Source: Ectobius pallidus | Taxonomy: Eukaryota > Arthropoda > Insecta > Blattodea > Ectobiidae | Assembly: GCA_964059195.1 (NCBI GenBank) | Contig: CAXKWD010000009.1 | Span: 91,299,432-91,363,431 of the forward strand | Direction: 5' to 3' | Length of the DNA stretch: 64,000 nucleotides | Shown here: positions 45,960 to 58,330 of the stretch, in pieces | Layout of the letters: each line of letters begins with the position of its first letter | Position numbering within the stretch: position 1 is the stretch's first letter | Made by a program: the position numbers and the translations under genes | The notes under the pieces: generated by a model | The model's database searches: none | What the model was told of the DNA's origin: nothing | What the model saw: only the letters and a program-made list of their open reading frames with translations

Positions 45960-46330
45960 TAATAATAATGACAACAATAAATTTGATTGTCAATAGAGCT
46001 TCACAGCTATCAGACATTGTCAAAGTGTAAGTTACATTACTAGCTACAATAGTTTATATAAATAGATATAACTTACAGAAACAAAAAAGCATAAAAATAC
46101 AGGTACAAGTTTTCCACATTTAGAATTATTCTTAACACTGAGTGATAATTACTTTTACAGTTCTTCTAGTCTGTACAAAGCCTTACTTACTAGATATTCC
46201 TTACATTTTTTATTGCATTTACTATCTCTAACACTTTTAATTTCAACAGGAAGTTTATTAAATAGGATTACTCCCATCCTCAATGGGTCTTTGTCAATTA
46301 TCTTCCTCTTTATCTCTAAGAAGTTTTTGT
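45960..46330 (-). pseudogene. 3' end of a CR1/jockey-like LINE, minus strand
   Basis: The frame 46155-46328 (minus) reads LEIKRKIIDKDPLRMGVILF, then NKLPVEIKSVRDSKCNKKCK and EYLVSKALYRLEEL before a stop. The FNKLPxxIK ... FLxxxxxYxLEE block is the common C-terminus of such LINEs, and about 58 codons are intact. The 3' UTR extends to about 45960. The RT core is missing. Compare the plus-strand relic at 19673-20165. Confidence 0.6.
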
Positions 46331-47074
46331 TGATTTCAGGAAAGAAAATAAGTAATACCGAACATTACCATAATCTTTGTGACACTTTCTGAAGTTAAAA
46401 CTATTCAGGAAGATATATAAAGAAATTATTTTCCCCAAAATCGTCCGTTAAGAAACGGAAACTAAATTTAGGCTTATATATCCTTCATGCAGACCGCAGG
46501 TGTTTTTGCAAAGAGCCGAATGTAGCCCGCGGACCGCTTGTTTGACATATCTGCCGTAGATGTTCGTACGTCTTCAGTATAACGAAGGTGCCTATTTTAT
46601 TGGAGGTTTTTAAGTTAAACTTTCAGTGATATTAATGACAGGTTTACATTTTATCCCACCGAAGGGAAATAATTATATATTTTACTCTGAAGATGAAACT
46701 GGACTGGAATAGAACTCGAATTTTAACCTTTTAGACTGATGTCTAGATTACTAGACTCCTATAAGGACTCGTATTGGATATTCCCTGGGAAGAGGAAGAT
46801 TTGGAATGGGACTTGGTATGTCATGAGGGAGCCTAATATTCAAGGCCTGAGCCTACAGAGCTGAAGACCCTAGTTCTCCTCCCTCCCCATAGGCCTACAT
46901 ATTTTGCTCTATACGATACAATGTATAGGATTATCCTTTCAATGATAAGACTGAAAACCTGTCGTTAATAAATTGTTACCGGTATTGATGCATTTCTACT
47001 CCACCCCTCTTCTAAAATACCTTAGTTGTTTATTGGTGGGTTAAAAGTGTCTTTATGAAACTTGGGAATAAATT
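46331..47074. other. No supported gene; hAT-like single end at 46525-46552
   Basis: The minus strand of 46525-46552 reads CAGATATGTCAAACAAGCGG followed by TCCGCGGGC, hAT-like, but no partner end was found. Confidence 0.4.
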
Positions 47075-47726
47075 ATTATTTCTAGGAATGGGTCCTCGAT
47101 TTTTCGATACTCGATACTCTCGATGGTATCGGCATCGAGCGATACTTCAGAAAACTCGCTCTTTACTTTTTCGGTACTTCGATAAATTCTGCAATTTAAG
47201 GAAATGCGGTATCTCTCTCTGCTTTTAGTAGTCTACTAAATGTAGTAAATACTTCTATTTCTCCTTGAAATGGAGAAAACTACTGTGACTTTTGTCTGGT
47301 CATAAATAAAGACTTTCCGACTTTTAAAATCCAAACAGAAGAGATTCTTAATTGTTTCGTTTCCTGTCAAACGTTTCAATAACAACCAACAAGCAAGGTG
47401 ACTGTCCAAACCCCATTGTAATTTTTGAACAACAATTTGTAAGTGGACTGTTTCAAAAACTAATTTTAGTTTTAATGTAGAGTTTAAAAGTAATTATAGG
47501 CTGCTGATGCTCTTAAATTTTGTCTCATTAAATAAACACACTTCATTAATTTAGTTGGTATTAACACAGTTATCTCAACATTTAATTTTTAATGTAGGCT
47601 ATCTATTTGTTGAAAACTGGAAATGTTGACGGTATCGAGTATCAAAGTATCGAGATTCGAGGAAAAAATCATGTTTCGGTATCGAGTATCGAGAATATCT
47701 GGTATCGACCCATCCCTAATTATTTC
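47075..47726. mobile_element. hAT-type MITE with perfect 8-bp duplication
   Basis: The element is 47083-47718 (636 bp). It starts TAGGAATGGGTCCTCGATTT and ends, inverted, TAGGGATGGGTCGATACCAG. ATTATTTC flanks it exactly at 47075-47082 and 47719-47726. Both subterminal regions are packed with ATCGAGTATCGA / TCGATACTCGATA motifs. No transposase frame. Confidence 0.92.
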
Positions 47727-48604
47727 TTATACCTCGCCCGAAGTCTTTCCGTTATTCTAAACGATTATTATTTATAAATTAATGGAGTACACTGAAGGAA
47801 CTGGGAATATTGGACGGAAGAAATTGGCAAAGAGCGCCTGAATGTTTGATACCAGCAACTTCTGAGAGCTTGTCTTTATTAATGACTAATCGTTCTCCTC
47901 CTACCTCCCCTTTGTGTTACTTGTCGCTTTTGTTTCTTTCGGCAGCGCACACTTAAGATATAAAAATTGGGAGGAGAGGGAGAAAGAAAAATTAGAATCT
48001 GTGAAGAGGTAAAGAAAGCTCTTTATCCATCTTGAAAAGTTTTCGGCGCTTTGCTTCCTGAAGAAAAGGAACATGTTGTAGAATGAGGAGTGGAGGGGAA
48101 GGTTAAAATAAAAGACTCGCTTTTCTTAGAGTAAAAAGTATACTCTTGCCCCTTCCCCTTAACCTTAAAAAATGAAATGTGTCTGGACTCATTCACCCCT
48201 TTTCCGCCTAGTAGCAACACCTTTGACATGTCTCGTACTCTTATGTTGCGCCTGTGAAGTTAAAAAAAAAAAAAAGAGAGAAACCACTAAGAGAGCTCTC
48301 TAACCCTCACCTCGACTATGTCTTCTACCTTGGCGTTTGTTATTAAACCCTTCAAGAAATGAATGCAAAAGTTAATTAAAATGAAGAAATTTTAGTTTTT
48401 GACCCAAGCAAAGCATCTTGTCGAAACAAAAACAGTAATTTCTAAACATTTCTTAACTGTGACGTAAATGTGAATTAATGGTCTATGATTTCATAAATGT
48501 GATAATATTTTATATTTTTTAATTCTATCAAATTATTTTGTATTTTTACGTTGGAAGTATGAACTATTAGAATGCAATTTTTTCAATAACGTAATTCTAT
48601 CTAG
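47727..48604. other. No supported gene
   Basis: AT-rich, with an A run at 48261-48274. Confidence 0.5.
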
Positions 48605-48955
48605 AAGATTATTAAAGAAGATAAATTCCCTTATACTGGGGTTTGAACCCGGCTTTGCGCGACGATTGTTAAAATTTGATTTACGATGCCACGTGGAATC
48701 TCTTATCATATGATTAGGCTGCCCTTAATGATCTACCTATTTGAATGACATTTACTCCATATAGAATATTTTGAGGCACACAGTTTAATGGATCTGTGAC
48801 CGGGTTTACACTATTATTGTACAGTGTCCTGTAACATATAGGCCTGAGATGGCTGGTTCAATTGGTAGAGCATCGACATGGAAAGACGAAGGTCGCGGGT
48901 TCGAATTCCTGTGTCAGAGGGAATTTTTTCCCTTAAAATCGTATCATGTAGGAAC
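48605..48955 (+). mobile_element. tRNA-like element with inverted tRNA-derived ends
   Basis: The left end (minus) has GGGTTCAAACCCCAG and AAGGGAATTTATC; the right end (plus, 48845-48940) has TGGTAGAGC, GGGTTCGAATTCC and GTCAGAGGGAATTTTTTCCC. So T-arm plus flank occur inverted at both ends, about 230 bp apart. The interior matches that of 34400-34530 (CCCTTAATGATCTACCT, CACTATTATTGTACAGT). Probably a longer form of the 36823-36976 cassette. Confidence 0.6.
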
Positions 48956-50575
48956 AGAAACATTCTGTGAATACATAAAAACATGTCTATATAATCGACC
49001 TAGACCACGATATTATCGATCGTCATTTCTAGTTCTATTCATGAGCGAGGGTATACAGAAAGATAGCCTAATTCCTCGTGTTCTCTCGCTTTCATTCCTG
49101 GTTACTTTAATTGCCCTTTGATGTGACTAGACTTTTAGAAGAGGGCTTCTCATAAAAACTAAACTCCTTGAACTTCTTCAAATAGAATTTTATGAAACTA
49201 TAACTATTTTCAACTTCACAAAGAGAGAACTCAAAGAAAAAGGTTTCTTCATACAAGAAATGACACACTGCGGCTTAGGTTTTTTGTTTGTTTGTTTTTT
49301 TTTATCAATAGGGTGAGAAAAAGAAACGAGTATAAAGAGAAAATGATAAACTGTAAAACATATTTATTAATAGAATGTCAGAAGACGGATTAGTGAAGTA
49401 GGTATATAAATGGAAGAAAATTGCCACTAAATCTTCAGGCAGACCAAAGAATGGATTGAAGGATGAAGTAATAAAGGCTTTTAAAAACATGAATAATAAA
49501 AATGGTTGAGAACTCTCAAGGCTAGGAAGCTATGGAATGCAATGGCCAAGACATTCGTAATTTGAAGTTGAAATGCCTATGAAAGAAGAAAGAAGACACG
49601 ATTGTACACTCGAGTGCTCGGAATCTTTCCGATATTCCGATTTTATTGAAGTAACCATATGGATAGTGTTCGAAGTAAGCTATGAGCTAATGTCTTGTTA
49701 AAAATATGGTACTTTCCAAATCATGACAGCCTCATCTCACTTCACCACCCTAGGTCCGGGTTGTCTTTGAGAAATGATTTTACAATGTTTCTTCTCCCAA
49801 CGAGGTTCGCTTATTGTTCGCGAATGCCAGAGTCAGGGTATTTAGACAGGACAAATTCTTCTGATGTGGCCTATATGATCATTTTTACATTTGGGTCGTA
49901 AAAAATAAGGACATATTATTATTCAGTAACACAGCTAGTGCAACGATACACGACCCTAGCCCGAACAATCTCCAGAAAAGGGTCGCCTATTGTTGAGTAA
50001 TTTCTACAGTAGCAGAAGGAAGCTTCAAGATCCTAGGCTTACATGTTTCACAAAATACTATAATTATATTATTTTATCAATACAGCCGTGATCCTAGCGT
50101 ACTCTAAATTTAATATGATTCTAACATCACTTTAAAATCAGGGATTGAAACATTTTGTTGAAAGGTTTTTTTCCCCTCATACTGTACCAAAATGTTTTGA
50201 ACTTTTACTTCCCCTATAGGCTAACTAAAAATCCATGAAAGTGATTTTGTTAATAAGAAAAATTATTTTTAAAATTTTAGTATTTCGGTGGTGTTATTAC
50301 TAATTGGCGGTGTTATTTTTAAAATATGATCTGTACATGCAATTTTTGTAATCCACTTATCAGTAGGTCTTTTATGGATTAACCTTCAAAATTGTACTAT
50401 TTTGAATTGTTAGCGTAATAACTTCCCACCACTTATAGGCAAAGTAATGGGCAAGAGTTTAGGAAATAAATTTTCTTAAAGATAGAATTGAATTTGTATT
50501 CCAGCATGCCAGTAGAAATAATCTTATGTGAAAATCACATAACTTCCTCTGCTCAAATAAAAGTTTCCCTTTAGT
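48956..50575. other. No supported gene
   Basis: AT-rich unrecognised sequence; short frames without domains. Confidence 0.5.
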
Positions 50576-50782
50576 AAAGATCCCGCACGAAATCTATCCC
50601 GATTGCCTACGTCATTGCATTATGTTTTTGTGGGGACTGTAGCGTTGACTGGCCTGCTACCTATCTCTCTCGCACAACAGTACCTCCATTTCTATTTGTG
50701 AAGGCCAAGCTATGTCTCTCTCTAGCGAGTAACGAGTAGCGAGTAACGAGTAACGAGCACAGATTTCGTGCGAGATCTTTAT
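50574..50782. mobile_element. Short MITE with 20-bp TIR
   Basis: AAAGATCCCGCACGAAATCT at 50576-50595 is inverted at 50761-50780 with 19 of 20 matches. If the outer bases are TA target sites, a Tc1/mariner-like origin fits. The interior has a small GAGTAAC/GAGTAGC tandem run at 50727-50757. Confidence 0.75.
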
Positions 50783-52069
50783 AATATATTAAGTATGATA
50801 ATCCCTTAATGTAAATTGGTTTAAAAACGAAGAGAATGTCGCTACCACATCGTATCGCATTCCTGAAGAATAAATAACCTAAATAAATCTGATTAATGCA
50901 CTCACGTAACTTTCTTTCTCCCTTCACATTCTGATATAGAATAATAGTCGAATCAATAAAGGTAAAAAAACACTGAATAGAAGCAGTCTATGTATTTTGA
51001 ATGTGCCGCAGCATGCGTTCCAAGTTGAACCTGTGATTCTTCCTCCTTGGTTGCAGTGAGCAATTCGTTTTGGAGCAAAAATTGCGTTTCCATAACAACA
51101 TGGCCGACTTGTTTATTTGTTGACAAAATCACGAGTTCACAAAATCACAGGCAATTATAAAGATATTCCTAAAAATGAATTAATTATCAGATTATCTCCA
51201 AATAAAACTGTTTTTGCTGAAACCCTTTTAAAAAGTTGGACTGTGTCTACTTTTCGCGTCATTACGTGAATTTGCCCCATTTCGCGATTCAAAAGTTAGT
51301 TTTTTTAGGATCATGGGTGGCAGTAAAAGAAAAGTCTGCAAACGTTTGTCAAAGTGAGAACTATTTGTGTTATCGCGTCTTGCGAATTTCACGGATCTAT
51401 AACATAGGTAAGAGAAAAGCAGTGTTGCGTTCGGTCCAGATTTTGAACATTAAGGAAAAATAGGTAGCAAATAGGAGCACTGTTGCTACACTTATCAGTG
51501 GAATTATAACTGATTTAAGTAGTTTTTTTGGCAGTTTGTATTGATTTAACACCCACAAAGATTACTAAGCTGTAGTAAGTTTGTATATGCGTAATAGTTT
51601 AAAGCGCCAACCGTTTTCTGTTTTCTTTTTGCATGTGTCGGTGATGTAGTTAGTGTTTTTTCCTCTGTTAAATGTACTAAATGTGCTAAAATTCCTTGTG
51701 AACGAAAGCGTTTACAGTCTAAATAATAAAACTCGTAGCCGTTTGAAAAGTGAATATCGAGGCTGCTGAATGATTGAAGCTTTCTACATACTAAAATTTT
51801 AAATTCCCTGTAGTTGTGTGCACTTACTGCCTCTGTGTTTTGCCTGTGCATAAATTGAATTAAACTTTGATTCCATGTGACAAATGGCGTATTAAGAATT
51901 CACGTGCGAAATTCAATCCAGAAAGTGAATGTATTAGTCCTATGCATAATTAAAATATGTTTTGTTGACATGGGTTGTTAGTGTCCCTTTTATAAAGGGT
52001 CTTCCATTATTTTTTTCTTCTCTGCCCGAATTAGGCCTATAAGTAGAGGAAGAATAAAATTGTGTTCGA
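50783..52069. other. No supported gene
   Basis: Moderate GC near 51000-51130. Frames at 51236-51463 and 51546-51851 have no recognisable domain. Confidence 0.45.
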
Positions 52070-52930
52070 TCCTGGAATTCTTTGGGGAGTTTTCAGCATT
52101 CTATATAGGCTACATAAGAGGAAGTGTTTGTCTGTGTGCGGTGCCCAGCCAAACCTAGGCGCGCAGAAATCTGAAATTTTTAACATAGGTGGACTGAAGG
52201 GGGTCTTTATGCACCTCGAAGCCAGATTTTTAATTTTCGCTTTTGTTCGCGAGTTACATGTAAAAAAACTGGCAGAAAACTTGATTGTTTTCTGAGTGCG
52301 ATGCTAAGCCAAATCTAGGCACGCAGAAATCTGAAACTTTTAACATAGGTGGACTGAAGAGGGTCTCTATGCACCTCGAAGCCGGATTTTTTATTTTCGC
52401 TTTCGTTCACGAGTTATGAGGGGAAAAAAAACTGGCAGAAAACCTGATTTTTTTCTCTATCGTAGCATTAGCTTTCACTGTTACATTTCAATTTGTGAAA
52501 ATAATAATTGGAAGTGGCTTTGCTTTTCTTGTCATAACAACTTGGAAATAAAATCACGATTTTTAAAACATAGGCCTATCGCATGGAATTATTGTCGATC
52601 GCTTCGATTTTGTAGGCCTAAACCCGCTCTGCTTGATTCATATTGTTTATAACGTTATGGCACGCAGAGATCTGAAATTTTCAACGTAGGTGGACGGAAG
52701 GTGGATCATGAATATAGGCCTAAAGGGAAACGTTAGTTTGTGCGAAACTCTCACTGCGGTTTTTTTGGGACAGGAAACTCGAATCTGAGGTCCCCCCCCC
52801 CCCCCCCCGGCCACACGACGCTCTCTATTCCTGAAATGCACCTTGAAGCCGGATTCTTAGCTGTGGAAATTAATATTTTAATTGTTGGTGAATGATTTGC
52901 GTGTAAGTTCATGAAGCCTTGAAGATAGCC
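52070..52930 (+). mobile_element. Helitron-like copy 3 with internal tandem duplication
   Basis: Contains the shared blocks CAGAAATCTGAAA, AACATAGGTGGACTGAAG, GCACCTCGAAGCC and AAACTCGAATCTGAGGTC seen in 2488-3010. The 158-bp unit 52138-52296 is followed directly by a second at 52297-52455, and part of a third begins near 52660. A C run of about 16 bases lies at 52793-52808. The hairpin/CTAG end was not found. Confidence 0.6.
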
Positions 52931-54216
52931 TACACATGTAAAAATTGTGAAACTCTCTTTGCTCGTTTCTCGTATCTTAATAAATGCGATTATAGACTCG
53001 TTGCTTAATGCAATATTTTAAGTTATATACTAGAATAAATATAATATAACGGCCATAACAATACTATCTATGGTAATCAGAAGAATGATTAAATACGAGT
53101 AACCTATGAGTTGCATTTGTGAGAATTTGCTGAATATGTGCTGGTATAGAGATCAAATGAAACCCTTTTCATTCAAATTTAAGAGGCCTCGTTTTCTAGT
53201 GAATGATTTTTCTGTTTATTTAAGATATACTGAATGGGCTTTATAAGCAGGTAATTTTTTTAGGCTAATAATCTTGTGCCCTTTAAAGTACAATAGGCAC
53301 TTTTATGCAAATGAGTTACCTAACAGTTAAATGTAAGTACTGTAAATAATAACCTAATAGTTAAATGTAAGTACTGTAAATAATACTATTAATTGTAATA
53401 ATTAATTTTATTTTCTATGACTAGTCGACATTCAACCATAATTTCAAGTAATTTATTAATCGTAATAATTATTTTTACTTTTGATGACTAGTTGATATTC
53501 AACTATAATTTTAATTATTAATGTTATGTTTTTATAATTAGTGACTAAGTGACAAGGGTTAAAATATAGCTACCCTAAGAAAAAATAGTTACATATAATC
53601 TCAATGTTTTAATATAGGCAAACAAGATTTTATACGTTTCGTAAATTATGTTCATTCCTATTACTTGTAAGATAGTTTGTTAATATTAATTTTGTTAATT
53701 TGTTATATTTAAAACCCTAACATACCTCCAAGGTAAAATAGGGTCACATGTATTGGAGTATCAAAAAATATATATATAGGCCTACCTACATATTTATGTA
53801 TCCAAGAATACCTAATAATACATGTTTAACACAGTTGTAATTTATAGAGTTCACAAATTGTGATTATTGTTAATAAAACTTCAAGTGAACCTGTAATTCT
53901 ACGTCTCCAGCATTTAGATTTTTTTATACGTTTTTGTTACGTTATATACTGGTGCTTTCTGGCTGAATATTTTATCCAGTTTATACCTAACAATTAAAAC
54001 TTAATGAGTTAAAACTGTACAGATATCTTCTTGTTCAGCCTCTATTGTTCTTTTTGGTGTTAACAAGTTATTATCTGAAGAATTGTTTATTGTTAAGTTC
54101 TTGCCTATAGATAAGATTGTATATTTACAACACTTGCTTTCTTCTTGTGGAGTAATTTGAAAGTTTGCTCGTTTCTCCTCCCCCAAGTACCAAGTACAAA
54201 CCGCGTGCTAAGTACT
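52931..54216. other. No supported gene; two small tandem duplications
   Basis: AT-rich. About 38 bp (AGTTAAATGTAAGTACTGTA context) is duplicated at 53308-53386, and about 65 bp (ATGACTAGT context) at 53390-53515. Confidence 0.6.
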
Positions 54217-54420
54217 AGTTTAGAAGAGAAGAGAAAAGAAACACTTTATTCTTTCAAAACTACTTCTCTTACTTCAAAACACAAAACTTACTTCCGACAT
54301 GATACAAGAGTATGCCTCTTGTGACAGAGAAAAAAACAAAGCAAAAGGAAAGGAGCAGACGGATTAAAATGCTAAAGCTTTGCTTGTCCCGCAAATGTCA
54401 CCAAGCGACACGACAGGATT
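54217..54420 (-). mobile_element. Possible LINE 3' end, minus strand
   Basis: Reversed, it ends in GAATAAAGTGTTTCTTTTCT, resembling a LINE polyadenylation end with CTTTT-type tail. No coding part recognised. Confidence 0.3.
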
Positions 54421-54578
54421 GTCCAAACTAGATTAATTATTTGTGATTAATTTTCTATGAAAGCCTGTATTTGTGACTAAATACAGAAAATAAGTATAAA
54501 TATAATAGAATATTTTATTCAGACATGAAACCATTTCAGCTTGTCCAACATGAATCTTGTATAGAAAGATTCAGACCA

Positions 54579-54640
54579 GGGGTTTCCAACTGGCGGCCCG
54601 CTTAACCCTTTCAAGTGGCCCCCGAAGTGATTTTGAAAAA
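54579..54640 (+). mobile_element. Single hAT-like terminus
   Basis: CAGGGGTTTCCAACTGGCGG followed by CCCGC is a hAT-type end, but no inverted partner or duplication was found within several kb. Confidence 0.4.
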
Positions 54641-56184
54641 AAAAAGAATTAATAGCCTTTACTTTTATTAAAATTATATCAATAATAAATAATCAATTTT
54701 AATTAAATACATTTTATTCCAATGATTTCCTGGTGTTATCTCCATCTCATTTTTTGTCACGATCAGAAGACTACGTATACTACGTATACTACGTATATGA
54801 AACCCTTAAATTTGAAGGACTCAGTTTCTCACAAACTTTTTAAACTATGCCGGACTGCAAAGAAGACAATTGAAATAGGCTAATGATAATGCTCATAATT
54901 TATGCTTTTTTCTCCTTTTATTGTGCATTAAATAATCACATAGGTCCATGCGGGTCCATGCGAGTGTTTAAAATTTGTTCTGTAAACAGTAGTTAATGTA
55001 ATAAAATAAAAATATATTTATATATTTTTTTTTTTGCGATTTTCTCTAAAACTGCTTGAACCATTTTTTTAAAATAGCCTGTTGTATTTTGTATAGGCTG
55101 CTTTTATCAGGATCAGAAACTCTTATTTGATTTCTTTCGTGTTATTAGTCTAAAGGGTAGTCATTTTTCGACCAACCTTGGCTTTCAGTTCTGCCACCCG
55201 AACGACACATAATAAAATTTATTTTCATTTAATGAAATTGAAACAACTGATCATACACTCTTGCAAGAATGAGAAGCGAGAATATCGTAAGATAAAGCCT
55301 TGTGTTTCACAAGATCGTTGATATTCGACATTTGTTGCATTACCCTTTCTTGAGTAGGCCCTATCTGGATGGATTATGAGAGAGAATAATACAATTATTA
55401 AATATTATGAAATTTTCCGCCAGTGATGTGCATCCACTCTTTTGGACAGCACTGCTAGAGCCAGAGGCACTCGATACTGGGACAATAAGTTACACAAATC
55501 CACCCCTCCTTTCAATCCATTCATTTAAAAAACAATGCGTTTCAACACAATTACAAATAAAGGCCCCGGGCTGTGTGTGTGTATGTGACTGAAAACCGCA
55601 ACGTCACCTTTTGTTTCGAGAAAAAAAAAGTCCAAAACAAGTACGGTCCCCACCACCACTGTGGTTGCTGATCAGAAATACAATTATTAAAAACAAAAGA
55701 AGCGGAAAGTAGTGTTAAGTCTCTTGTGTTCAGCTGTACAGTTGTTATTCTTTCATATTTACCGACATAATCACGCATAAAGAGAAAGCAATTCAGCATA
55801 TAAATTGTATGTGCGCTACATTTTTGTTCAGGCTGATAATGTTCCTTCTTCTATGGTCTTCTGTTTTAATTGTTCAACGAGTATATACATTTTGCGTTCC
55901 GTGGTCAGTGGAATTGTACGTCATATAGTGCCCGTAAGTGTCTCTTCTAGCTGGTGTAAAAACAATTTAGAATAAAATGAAATCTGAAAAGAATTAACCG
56001 TCTTGTGTAAAGACCAGACTTACCGTAGATGACAGCTAGGTGTGTGGGGCTTCTGATTTTGTAAAATTTAACACATTATTAAATAAGACATTTAGACAAT
56101 ACAGTAGTTTCCAAATAAATCAGGGCCGGAATGGCTCTTCAGGAGTCCTTCCGGTGGGCAGGTACAATATAGGGCCGATATTAC
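54641..56184. other. No supported gene
   Basis: AT-rich. TACGTATAC is repeated three times at 54773-54796. Short frames only. Confidence 0.5.
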
Positions 56185-56344
56185 TAGAGATGCCTAGTTT
56201 TCGTGAGTGACGGATTCAGGAGTTCTGGCTATTCCCATTAATAAAAAGAAAATCTTCAGTTCCAAACACTTCTAGGCCGATATCTGCCATATTACAATCG
56301 TGAAAAACACTAATTGTTTGACTTGAGGCTTTCCCGGTGTTGAG

Positions 56345-56725
56345 AATGTATTATTGTTTCTCGGGCTTCCAACCGGGTGAGTTGGAGGTTTGGTTCCAAG
56401 CTTTCAGCAGCATCTCTGCTGCCATCTTCTGGGAGAAGTGAGCTGGATGGGAAAATGCTGTTCTTATATAGGAAAAGACTGGATATGTTAGAATAGCTTC
56501 TTCTAATGAGTTCATTAAATCAGAACTCTCCATTTAATGAATCCATTCTCTAATTTTCCTATTGGCCCACCACCTATTCTAATATATCCAGTCTTTTCCT
56601 ATATAAGAACAGCTTTTTCCCATCCAGCTCACTTCTCCCAGAAGATGGCAGCAGAGATTGCTTCCGAAAGCTTGGAACCAAACCTCCAACTCACGCGGTC
56701 GGAAGCACGAGAAACGATAATATAA
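56345..56725. mobile_element. Inverted pair of Penelope-type terminal repeats
   Basis: The left arm (minus orientation) is about 56345-56492 and the right arm (plus) about 56570-56725, nearly identical and also matching 42488-42680. Each holds TATATAAGAACAGC, CATCCAGCTCACTTCTCCCA and GAAGATGGCAGCAGAGAT. Penelope-like termini are known in both direct and inverted arrangement. The ORFs through each arm are mirror artefacts. Confidence 0.7.
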
Positions 56726-57042
56726 ACACTATTTGTTGTTGCTGTTGTTTTTTTTAACTTTCGTTTCTAGTGCGAATTTTTTTCTTTATTTGAAGGAAGT
56801 TTTATTTTTTAAGGGATATCTTCTTTTATAAAACCACTTAGGCCTAAATGATATGCTTACTGAAAGTTAATTGACTGTGATTTAGTAGGCAATAACTTAA
56901 AATAATTAGAAAATATGCTTATTTCAATTCAAAATTAAAATAATCTTATGTTGAGAGATGTTCATGGAAATTGATTTCTGCTGTATTGTATTACTTCAGC
57001 TCAAACCCCCCTTACTAGTAAATGTATTTTATATTTTATTTC

Positions 57043-58330
57043 AATAGGGTAAGGTGGTACATTTTCGAACATGGTACAATTCTGAACGGACTAAGATTTT
57101 TATCCATTTTGGGGTTTCAAATGTTAGCCAACCTCTTTTTAAAAATATAGCGTCCATACTGATTGTTTTGTTGATCTGTATCCGCGAGAATGATGTTCCG
57201 AGTTGTCTCATTCGGCCATAAAAAATTATTTTCCAACCGAAGGTAAGAACGCCATGCTTGAAAAATGGCACGTTATAAAATTGCTTATAATTCCACGTTG
57301 TGTTACTTGAATATATTTTTGAGGACCAATTTTTAACTCATACCAACAAATAGCGTAGTCTTTAATACGTAAGTCATTGGCACAACAATGGGCATTCGTG
57401 AGCGGAATTTCAACAATGTAGTAATTTACAAAACCTAGCTCGAGGTACAAATTCGAACAAATTTTAGGTACAATTTCGAACAGTACTTTAACCCGCGATT
57501 GCTTGCTTAAGACTTGCATGGAAAAGCTGTTTTGCTGTCACAGCATTCTGCATGTTTATTATTATTAACTGTGCAAGTCAAATATAAAAGGGTGGTATTC
57601 ATATATCTCTCAACAGTGGTATTATTTCAACGAAGAGTTATAAACTAAGACTTCCTCTGTAATGTTATTTCATCTCAGCATTTATGCAATACACAATAGC
57701 ATGCAGCTGTCAAGTATTTTTATTATTGCTCTTGATGCTATAACAGACCGTCTTAATGGTCTAGTGGTTCCTGACTACGGACCCTCAAGTCTGGGTTCGA
57801 TCACCGGTACCTCCTCGGATTTTTCTGAGGTAGGGTGATCTGGAACGGGGTGCATTCAGCCTCTTGACACCAACAAAAGAGCTAATTCATAAAGAAGTAG
57901 CGGCTCCGGTTCAGTAAGCCATCAATAACTGTCGTAGGAGTCGGCATGCTGACCACATGCCCCAATCCGGCCATCTGCCTATTTAAAACGTGACACATCA
58001 TTATTACGCTCATATTACTGATAAATAATAATAACAGAAAATAATATTTGGAAGAAAGCACTTTGTTCGTTGAAAATGCCACTGTTCGAAATAGTACCCA
58101 CTGGTGTTTAGAATTGTACCTACTGCGGTACATTTTCGAACGATATTCTGGAAATGAAAGATCGATTGCCATGACCAATATTGCAGCTGTATGACTTTGA
58201 TATTTTTGTGAAGGGTCAACTACATTGCCAACTTTGTGAATACAATACAGTTGAACTTGTCTTATGTTTATTGTGTTCATAAAATAAGAATATTTGTTAA
58301 GTGTTCGAAAATGTACCACCTTACCCAATA
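57043..58330. mobile_element. TIR DNA transposon with end-motif array
   Basis: The element is 57047-58326. Ends are GGGTAAGGTGGTACATTTTC and its inverse, both continuing GAACA; AATA flanks each end. The end core GGTACATTTTCGAAC recurs internally at about 57073, 57444, 57468, 58085, 58110 and 58128 in both orientations. A SINE (57746-57985) has inserted. No transposase frame; the 97- and 148-codon frames have no domain. Confidence 0.8.
57746..57985 (+). mobile_element. SINE family B, plus copy, 3'-truncated
   Basis: A box TTAATGGTCTAGTGGTTCC, B box GGGTTCGATCACCGG, then GGATTTTTCTGAGGTAGGGT and GTCGGCATGCTGACCACATG, as in 24270-24590. It ends after ATCTGCCTATTTAAAA without the TTAG tail. Confidence 0.85.

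Noticed and set aside
56351..56725. Mirror-image frames with IRTAFSHPAHFSQKMAAE
   Set aside because: They lie on the inverted terminal repeats and appear on both strands and at 42444; non-coding terminus.
57882..58328. 148-codon frame as transposase of the TIR element
   Set aside because: It crosses the SINE insertion and the TIR itself and has no catalytic motif.
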